A stretch of DNA of 6,282 nt from Acidobacteriota bacterium (lineage in GTDB: Bacteria > Acidobacteriota > Vicinamibacteria > Vicinamibacterales > CAVVIG01), in the NCBI GenBank assembly GCA_016195295.1, contig JACPZV010000200.1:1-6282 (forward strand), in the 5' to 3' direction. Made by a program: the position numbers and the translations under genes. Shown here in pieces: positions 1 through 6,282 of this stretch. The notes under the pieces were generated by a model. That model worked only from the letters and a program-made list of their open reading frames with translations. It was not told where the DNA came from and did no database searches. Position 1 is the stretch's first letter. Each line of letters begins with the position of its first letter.

Positions 1-2
1 CG

Positions 3-1835
3 CGCGACGCGCGCGGCGAGGTCGAGGCGAGCGCCGACTTCTACATGCTGAAGCCGGTCGACCCGCGCAAGGGCAACGGCCGCCTCTTCTACGAGGTCGG
101 CAACCGCGGCGGCAAGTCGATGCTCGTGACCTTTCAAAAAGCGAGCGGCTCACCCGATCCGACGACCGAGGCAGAGTTCGGCGACGGCGCGCTGATGCGC
201 CAGGGCTTCACGCTGCTGTGGATGGGCTGGCAATGGGACGTGCCTGAACGCGCCGGCGTGATGCGGATGCAGATGCCGATCGCGACCCTTCGAGAGCCTC
301 AGGGGCGTCCCGAGGCAGGTCGAGGGACGACCGACAACGGCAAACAGATCACTGGCCTCGTGCGCGGGAACTTCATCCTGAACGCGGCGGCCGTCACTGC
401 CCCGGTCGCCGATCGCAATCACAAGGCGTACGCCCCAATCGATCCCAACAGTCCCGAGAACGTGATGACGGTGCGCGATGAACCGACCGCGCGCGGCCAA
501 TTGATTCCGCGCTCGAAGTGGCGCTTCGTCGACGGCGGCGCTGGAGGCATTGTCACTCTCGATGGCGGCTTCGAACCCGGCCGCATCTACGACGTCGTCT
601 ATCGCGCCGCCGATCCAAAAGTCGTCGGCGTCGGCCTGTCTGGCGCGCGCGATCTCATCAGCTTCCTCAAGTACGACTCGTCTGCCGACAACCCGACGCC
701 AGGGCTCCGCTACGCGATTGGCTGGGGCGTGTCGCAGAGCGGACGCTACCTGCGCCACTTCCTCTACCAGGGATTCAACGAAGACGAATCAGGACGACGG
801 GTGTTCGACGGCGTGTTCGATCAAGTCGGCGGCTCGGGTCGTGGATCGTTCAATCACCGCTTCGGACAAGCGTCGCGCGACGCGCTGCAGTACTTCAATA
901 TTCTTTTTCCCGTCGATTTGTTTCCCTTCACCGACGGACCCGAAACCGATCCGGAGACCGGCCTCGTCGACAGCCTGCTCGCGCGCGCGGAGCGAACCGG
1001 CACCGCGCCGAAAGTCTTCCATCTGTTGACGAACTCGGAGTATTTCAATCGCGCCGGCTCGCTCGTGCACATGGATCCCACCGGCATGAAGGACGCCGAT
1101 CTGCCGGCGAACACGCGCGTCTACATGATCGCGTCGGCGCCGCACGGGCCGGGTCCATTCCCGCCGGCGTCGAATCGCAGCGGCGATCTTGTCGGTCGCG
1201 CCGTGCTCAATCCGCTCAACTACTCGCCTGCCGTTCGCGCGTTGTTCCGCGCGCTCGATCGCTGGGTCGTCGACGACGTCGCCCCGCCGCCGAGCACATA
1301 CCCGAAGATCGCCGACGGCACACTGACGACGCCCGACCAAGCCGGCTGGCCGGCGATTCCCGGCTACCAGCTGCCGCAGCAACCGCTGCGCGCCTTCCAT
1401 CTCAACTTCGGGCCCGACTGGAACAAGGGCATCGTCAGCGTCGAACCGCCGGAAGTCGGCAGGCCGTTCGTCGTCAAGGTGCCGGCCGTTGATGCGGATG
1501 GCAACGTGCGATCGGGAATCAGATTGCCGGACATCGCCGTGCCGCTGGCGACGCAGGCAGGCTGGAACTATCGCGATGCGTCCATCGGATCGCCGGATCG
1601 GCTGGCGGGCGAAATCGGATCGTACATTCCGTTCGCGCGCACGCGCGCCGATCGCGAGCGCGGGCACGACCCGCGGCCGTCCATCGAAGAGCGCTATCGC
1701 AATCGCGACGAGTACGTCGGCAAGTTCGCCGCCGCGACACTCGATCTCGTCGCGCGCGGCTACGTGCTCGCCGAAGATGTGGCGGACCTGCTGAAGCACG
1801 CCGCCGAACACTACGACTGGGCGCTGAGGCCTTGA
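3..1835 (+). CDS. Alpha/beta-hydrolase domain-containing protein (Abhydrolase_10-like), 5'-truncated by the window edge
   Basis: The frame is open to the left edge. An ATG at 45 exists, but the 14 in-window codons before it read as family-like sequence (ending SADFYMLKPVDP), so the true start and any export signal lie outside. Numbering from the ATG at 45, the nucleophile elbow is G-V-S-Q-S-G with S230 as likely nucleophile. It is followed by the family-typical stretch RYLRHFLYQGFNEDESGRR. H367 (in IASAPHGPGP) is the likely catalytic His and E332 (in TNSEYFNRAG) a possible acid. The C-terminal part has the family's DGNVRSGIRLPDIAVPLAT stretch. Members of this family are mostly exported, of unproven substrate, and probably act as esterases or related hydrolases. 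The gene runs convergent to the cupin gene, with a hairpin array between. Oddity: residues 82-96 are a 15-residue insertion encoded by a palindromic element. The family call is recognised from motifs; the substrate is unknown. Confidence 0.88.
   Translation, partial: RDARGEVEASADFYMLKPVDPRKGNGRLFYEVGNRGGKSMLVTFQKASGSPDPTTEAEFGDGALMRQGFTLLWMGWQWDVPERAGVMRMQMPIATLREPQGRPEAGRGTTDNGKQITGLVRGNFILNAAAVTAPVADRNHKAYAPIDPNSPENVMTVRDEPTARGQLIPRSKWRFVDGGAGGIVTLDGGFEPGRIYDVVYRAADPKVVGVGLSGARDLISFLKYDSSADNPTPGLRYAIGWGVSQSGRYLRHFLYQGFNEDESGRRVFDGVFDQVGGSGRGSFNHRFGQASRDALQYFNILFPVDLFPFTDGPETDPETGLVDSLLARAERTGTAPKVFHLLTNSEYFNRAGSLVHMDPTGMKDADLPANTRVYMIASAPHGPGPFPPASNRSGDLVGRAVLNPLNYSPAVRALFRALDRWVVDDVAPPPSTYPKIADGTLTTPDQAGWPAIPGYQLPQQPLRAFHLNFGPDWNKGIVSVEPPEVGRPFVVKVPAVDADGNVRSGIRLPDIAVPLATQAGWNYRDASIGSPDRLAGEIGSYIPFARTRADRERGHDPRPSIEERYRNRDEYVGKFAAATLDLVARGYVLAEDVADLLKHAAEHYDWALRP
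283..332. repeat. 45-bp in-frame palindromic insertion inside the hydrolase gene, flanked by 5-bp direct repeats
   Basis: CGACC occurs at 283-287 and again at 328-332, exactly 45 bp apart. Between them lies an imperfect palindrome: left arm 286-304, loop GCGT 305-308, right arm 309-326. Its paired blocks are CCC+T/A+GGG, CGA/TCG, GCCTC/GAGGC and GGG/CCC, about 15 bp in all with small bulges. Removing one 45-bp period leaves the reading I-A-T-D-N-G-K-Q-I-T-G, a smooth join that resembles the family at this place. With the element, 15 extra residues (LREPQGRPEAGRGTT) are added and the frame is kept. The block style (CCCTTCGA...TCGAGGG around a GCCTC stem) resembles dispersed intergenic palindromes of many GC-rich bacteria. 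I infer a small mobile palindrome with a target-site duplication. Copy number elsewhere cannot be seen here. Confidence 0.7.
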
Positions 1836-1865
1836 TGCCGCCAAGGCGGGGCCGAAGAAGCGCAG

Positions 1866-1887
1866 GGCGGGTCCTTTTGGACCCGCC
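1866..1887. repeat. Perfect 9-bp hairpin with TTTT loop, diverged first unit of the repeat array; possible terminator
   Basis: GGCGGGTCC (1866-1874), loop TTTT (1875-1878) and GGACCCGCC (1879-1887) form a perfect 9-bp stem that begins 31 bases after the hydrolase stop codon. The core GGGTCC/GGACCC is shared with the four units that follow. On the minus strand the element is headed by GTGG (complement of 1886-1889), 29 bp from the GTAG of the next unit, so it looks like a diverged member of the same array. No T-run follows the stem on the plus strand, so it is not a textbook intrinsic terminator. It could still slow or end transcription from the hydrolase gene. Confidence 0.65.
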
Positions 1888-1893
1888 ACGGAG

Positions 1894-2015
1894 CCGGGTC
1901 CAGAAGGACCCGGCCTACAGATCACCGGGTCCAGAAGGACCCGGCCTACAGATCACCGGGTCCAGAAGGACCCGGCCTACAGATCACCGGGTCCGGAAGG
2001 GCCCGGCCTACAGAT
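1894..2015. repeat. Tandem REP-like hairpin array, about four units of 31 bp
   Basis: Units start at 1894, 1925, 1956 and 1987, an exact 31-bp period. Each has the arm CCGGGTCC, a four-base loop and the arm GGACCCGG, followed by CCTACAGATCA. The first three units are identical over stem and loop (loop AGAA). In unit four the loop is GGAA and the right arm is GGGCCCGG, so one pair becomes a G-T wobble and the hairpin is kept. Read on the minus strand, every unit begins with GTAG directly before the palindrome. That is the layout of REP sequences known from RAYT-associated families (established for other bacteria; no RAYT gene is in this window). The array nearly fills the gap between two convergent genes and ends 9 bases from the cupin stop codon. 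It may act as a bidirectional transcription end or as an mRNA-stabilising structure. Confidence 0.9.
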
Positions 2016-2024
2016 TGCCTCGCG

Positions 2025-2624
2025 CTACGGTCGCGCGGGCTTCGCCAGGTACGCTTTCGACGCGGCTTCGTCCTTGATCGGCGTCACTTTGTCCGGATCG
2101 ATGCGCACCATCAGATACGTGATGTGATCGTCGATCCTCGTGAACCAGTGGCCGGTGCCCGCGGGAATCACGATCACATCGCCGGCCTTGAGTTGATGCG
2201 TCACGCCATTTCGAATCGACGATGAATTGTTGCCAGGACCGTTGAAGAGGCGAACCGTCTCGAGATCCGCCGGACGACGCTTCTTGCCGACGAGATCCGG
2301 GCCGGTCACGAGCGTCGCGGATCCTTCGATCACGTGATACACCTCGCTGACCAGGTCGTGTTCGGCGACCGACTCCGGCGCGGGCGCCGCCAGCTTGCCG
2401 CGATAGACGACGCCGATCCCGATGTGGCTCTTCCCGATCTCGACGTCGCGGACCTGCTGATCGGTTAGCCGCTCCGCAATGGCCTTCTTGACGTAGGACT
2501 GAACCTCGTCGCTGTTGATGTAGGTCGCCGGGCACATGTTGCACGTCGGATCTGGACCGCCCTGCGCGACCAGCCCGACGAACGAGCACAGCACAACGAC
2601 GAGCCCGTAGAGCGTCTTCTTCAT
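2025..2624 (-). CDS. Secreted cupin-domain protein
   Basis: The product has 199 residues. Residues 1-20 form a signal peptide (K2-K3, hydrophobic run, then LVA before Q21), so the mature protein is probably periplasmic or external. The cupin barrel spans about residues 65-175. Motif 1 is seen as H89-x4-E94 in EHDLVSEVYHVIEG, and motif 2 matches G-x5-P-x-G-x2-H exactly (G148, P154, G156, H159). H89, E94, H97 and H159 are the candidate metal ligands. A CxxC pair (C28, C31) lies just after the signal peptide, which is unusual for simple cupins. The ATG at 2624 is preceded by GAGG (complement of 2630-2633) with 5-base spacing. The gene lies 88 bp downstream of the propeller lipoprotein on the same strand and could share its transcript. 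Cupins bind metals and range from enzymes to sugar- or acid-binding proteins; the substrate cannot be told from the sequence. Confidence 0.85.
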   Translation of the reverse strand: MKKTLYGLVVVLCSFVGLVAQGGPDPTCNMCPATYINSDEVQSYVKKAIAERLTDQQVRDVEIGKSHIGIGVVYRGKLAAPAPESVAEHDLVSEVYHVIEGSATLVTGPDLVGKKRRPADLETVRLFNGPGNNSSSIRNGVTHQLKAGDVIVIPAGTGHWFTRIDDHITYLMVRIDPDKVTPIKDEAASKAYLAKPARP

Positions 2625-2660
2625 ATCAGCCTCAGCTTTCCGTTGACGCGTTGTGTTCTC

Positions 2661-2694
2661 GTAGCGCGAGGCTTTCAGCCGAGCGTCGCCCTAC
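2661..2694. repeat. Degenerate GTAG...CTAC palindrome between the propeller and cupin genes
   Basis: Left arm 2661-2673 and right arm 2682-2694 are 13-base inverted repeats matching at 11 positions (mismatches at the fifth and tenth), with an 8-base loop at 2674-2681. A shorter alternative, GGCT-TTC-AGCC (2670-2680), lies inside it. GTAG stands at the outer edge on both strands, recalling the GTAG-headed units of the 1894-2015 array, but the stem sequence differs (GCGA/TCGC type). It is in the 88-bp gap after the propeller gene and before the cupin start. It could weaken read-through into the cupin gene or protect the 3' end of the upstream message. Confidence 0.55.
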
Positions 2695-2712
2695 GTCCGC
2701 CAGCGAGCGATC

Positions 2713-3978
2713 TCAGCTTGTCGTCTTCACCGGATATCGCGCCTGCTGTCCCACCACCTTCGCGGGATCCGCGTTCGGCTTCGGCCGGAATTTCTGCACG
2801 CGGCCGTTGAACACCTCGGCAAGGTACAAGTTGCCGTCCTGATCGGTCGTGATCGAATGCGGGCCGTTGAACTGACCCGGCTGTCCGCCCGGCCCGCCCC
2901 AGCCGTAGAGATATTTCCCGTTGAGGTCGTACTTGACGATGCGGTTCGTCCCGCCGTCCGACACCCAGAGGAACTGGTCCGTTGTGATCAAGTGCGCGTA
3001 GGGCGACGACCGCACGCCGGTCGACCACATGTCGAGGAACCTGCCGTTCTCGTCGAAGACCTGAATCCGCCGGTGACCGCGATCGACAACGAACAGACGG
3101 CGGTCCTTGCTGATCTGGATGCTGTGGACCGTGTTGAATTCGTTGGGACCCGGATTCTTCGGATCCTTCGGCGGCGTGCCCCAGTCCATCAGGAACTTGC
3201 CGTCCTTGTCGAACTTCGCGACGCGCGTGCCGCCGTACCCGTCGCTGATGAAGAACGTGCCGTCGGGCAACCAGTCGATGTCGGTCGGCCGGTCGAAGAG
3301 CCGTACCCCGTCGCGCCCCCGCTGGCCCTTCGTGCCGAGCGTCATCACCAGCTTGCCGTCGTAGGTGAACTTGTGGATCACGTGCAGCTGGTCGTCGAAC
3401 ACCCAGACGTGCTTCTCGGGATCGTACGGGTTCATCTTGATCTTGTGCGGCCCGCGGCCGCACCGCATCTCGAACAGCTTGTCGTGCTGCGGCCACCACT
3501 GGACCATCTTGCCGTTGCGGTCCACCACGAAGATGACGTGGTGATAGCGCCGTTCCCACCCGCGCTTCTCCGCCGGCTCGCACGTGGCGCCCAGCCCATC
3601 GTCGTTGCCGGTCGCGTTGCCGCGCGAGGGGGTAAGCATGGAGTACGGCGTCCAGGGCTTCGCGGTCGGAGGCAGCGGCAACTCGCCGCGCTGCGCGATC
3701 CAGATGCGGTCGGGCGTCTCGGCATACACGGCGCCCACCGATCCCCACGTCCAGCCGTCGTGCTTGACGCCGTCGGGGCCGTCCGGCAACGGCTGCGGCC
3801 AGTTCGCCACCAGCTCGTACGGTCCGAATTCTTCCTGCCCGCCTTTTTCGGCCTGCGCCGCCGCTGGCGCGGCAGCCGTTGCAAGCGTGTCCGCGGGCGA
3901 GGCGCAACCTGACAGGACCACGGTCGTCACGAGGAAGAACGCCGCGAAGAGAACGAAACAACGACCGAGAACACGCAT
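2713..3978 (-). CDS. NHL-repeat six-bladed beta-propeller lipoprotein, peptidyl-hydroxyglycine amidating lyase-like
   Basis: The product has 421 residues. The N-terminus is a lipoprotein signal: a hydrophobic run at 8-22, then lipobox L22-S23-G24-C25, so C25 is the likely lipidated residue and the protein is membrane-anchored outside the cytoplasm. Residues 26-47 are an Ala-rich linker. From about 79 to the end there are six NHL-type blades, clearest at 176-215, 228-267, 281-319, 324-361 and 369-399, each with a D/N-G-K/R turn before an aromatic strand (KFDKDGKFLMDWG, VFDENGRFLDMWS, KYDLNGKYLYGWG). H177, H285, H329 and H374 sit at equivalent first-strand places, and C133 and C173 could form a disulfide. 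This recalls the zinc site of the PAM lyase domain, but lyase activity is inference; a binding or scaffold role is also possible. The start is fixed by the lipobox and by a strong Shine-Dalgarno 8 bases upstream. The frame stays open far upstream, but that part is antisense to glgX and not coding. Confidence 0.85.
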   Translation of the reverse strand: MRVLGRCFVLFAAFFLVTTVVLSGCASPADTLATAAAPAAAQAEKGGQEEFGPYELVANWPQPLPDGPDGVKHDGWTWGSVGAVYAETPDRIWIAQRGELPLPPTAKPWTPYSMLTPSRGNATGNDDGLGATCEPAEKRGWERRYHHVIFVVDRNGKMVQWWPQHDKLFEMRCGRGPHKIKMNPYDPEKHVWVFDDQLHVIHKFTYDGKLVMTLGTKGQRGRDGVRLFDRPTDIDWLPDGTFFISDGYGGTRVAKFDKDGKFLMDWGTPPKDPKNPGPNEFNTVHSIQISKDRRLFVVDRGHRRIQVFDENGRFLDMWSTGVRSSPYAHLITTDQFLWVSDGGTNRIVKYDLNGKYLYGWGGPGGQPGQFNGPHSITTDQDGNLYLAEVFNGRVQKFRPKPNADPAKVVGQQARYPVKTTS

Positions 3979-3986
3979 GATGACAA

Positions 3987-3993
3987 CTCCTTT
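3987..3993 (-). promoter_or_regulatory. Ribosome binding site of the propeller lipoprotein gene
   Basis: On the minus strand AAAGGAG (complement of 3987-3993) lies 8 bases before the ATG at 3978-3976. It is the reason for choosing that ATG, which is also the Met directly preceding the lipoprotein signal, although the reading frame stays open for some 1.6 kb upstream. Confidence 0.8.
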
Positions 3994-4066
3994 CACGAAG
4001 CCGACCTGTGTTCCGGGTTCGAGTGGCACGATCGCCGCGCAGTATATGCCAGCCAAGGAGGCCAAA

Positions 4067-4071
4067 AGGAG
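4067..4071 (+). promoter_or_regulatory. Ribosome binding site of glgX
   Basis: AGGAG at 4067-4071 is 3 bases from the ATG at 4075 and 6 bases from the adjacent ATG at 4078, so spacing favours the second Met as the actual start. A second purine-rich site, AAGGAGG (4055-4061), is 13 bases from the first ATG, too far to be the main site. Confidence 0.65.
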
Positions 4072-4074
4072 ACA

Positions 4075-6234
<2,160 letters not shown>

Positions 6235-6249
6235 CAACTCCTCACCTCG

Positions 6250-6282
6250 TCACAGCCCCGTGCGCTTGTGGATGATGTCGAG
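6250..6282 (-). CDS. C-terminal end of an unidentified convergent gene, cut by the window edge
   Basis: On the minus strand the last 33 bases read LDIIHKRTGL followed by TGA (complement of 6250-6252). All ten codons end in G or C, as in the other genes here, and the stop would lie 15 bases from the glgX stop in a tail-to-tail arrangement. Ten residues are too few to name a family. The coding call rests on third-position bias and gene layout and could be chance. Confidence 0.4.
   Translation of the reverse strand, partial: LDIIHKRTGL

Larger units (their letters stand above)
3979..4074. promoter_or_regulatory. Divergent intergenic control region of the propeller lipoprotein gene and glgX
   Basis: These 96 bases separate two divergent start codons, so both promoters should lie here or overlap the gene ends. 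The only A/T-rich patch is AGTATATGCC (4041-4050). On the plus strand it gives TATATG (4043-4048, 4 of 6 to the sigma-70 -10 consensus). On the minus strand it gives TATACT (complement of 4041-4046, 5 of 6). No convincing -35 hexamer is found at 16-18 bases for either direction. The region as a control region is secure from gene layout; the exact promoter elements are weak guesses. Confidence 0.4.

Noticed and set aside
1838..1849. CCGCC-AA-GGCGG inverted repeat just after the hydrolase stop codon.
   Set aside because: The arms are only 5 bp with a 2-base loop and no T-run; such matches are expected by chance in GC-rich DNA.
789..1925. A minus-strand open frame of 378 codons opposite the hydrolase gene.
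   Set aside because: Arg/Ala-rich shadow of a gene with clear family motifs on the plus strand; it also starts within the hairpin array.
1894..2015. The regular 31-bp repeat was considered as a short CRISPR array.
   Set aside because: There are no variable spacers: the whole 31-bp period is repeated, and no cas gene is nearby.
1832..2077. A plus-strand open frame of 81 codons overlapping the hydrolase stop and crossing the hairpin array.
   Set aside because: It is made mostly of repeat DNA. The 31-bp period is not a multiple of three, so each unit is read in a different frame, which argues against protein coding. It also runs antisense into the cupin gene.
2857..3912. A long plus-strand open frame of 351 codons opposite the propeller gene.
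   Set aside because: It mirrors the propeller gene, has no recognisable motif, and the minus strand carries clear NHL repeats and a lipoprotein signal.

Overview
The window is GC-rich bacterial DNA, with codons ending mostly in G or C and long spurious open frames on the unused strands. It holds three complete protein genes, one gene cut by the left edge, and probably the last codons of a gene cut by the right edge. The host cannot be named from the sequence alone. A secreted alpha/beta-hydrolase of the Abhydrolase_10 type, an NHL-propeller lipoprotein, a secreted cupin and GTAG-headed palindromes with GGGTCC/GGACCC stems together suggest Acidobacteriota (Vicinamibacteria-like) or a similar soil bacterium. 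That placement is inference.

Layout, left to right. (1) Positions 3-1835, plus strand: an alpha/beta-hydrolase-domain protein lacking its N-terminus. It carries a 45-bp in-frame palindromic insertion near position 283. (2) Positions 1836-2024, between two convergent genes: an array of hairpin repeats with a period of about 31 bp. (3) Positions 2025-2624, minus strand: a small secreted cupin. (4) Positions 2625-2712: a gap with a second, degenerate GTAG...CTAC palindrome. (5) Positions 2713-3978, minus strand: a six-bladed NHL beta-propeller lipoprotein resembling peptidyl-hydroxyglycine amidating lyase. (6) Positions 3979-4074: a short divergent control region with a Shine-Dalgarno sequence for each gene. 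(7) Positions 4075-6234, plus strand: glgX, a GH13 glycogen debranching enzyme with all catalytic residues intact. (8) Positions 6250-6282, minus strand: the probable last ten codons of a convergent gene.

The genes do not form one obvious pathway. The propeller lipoprotein and the cupin are co-directional, 88 bp apart and both exported, so they may share a transcript. glgX diverges from them and works on cytoplasmic alpha-glucan. I found no CRISPR array, RNA gene, transposase, phage gene or defence system. The most notable signals are the small palindromic repeats. One of them appears to have inserted cleanly inside the hydrolase reading frame, with a 5-bp direct repeat at its edges.
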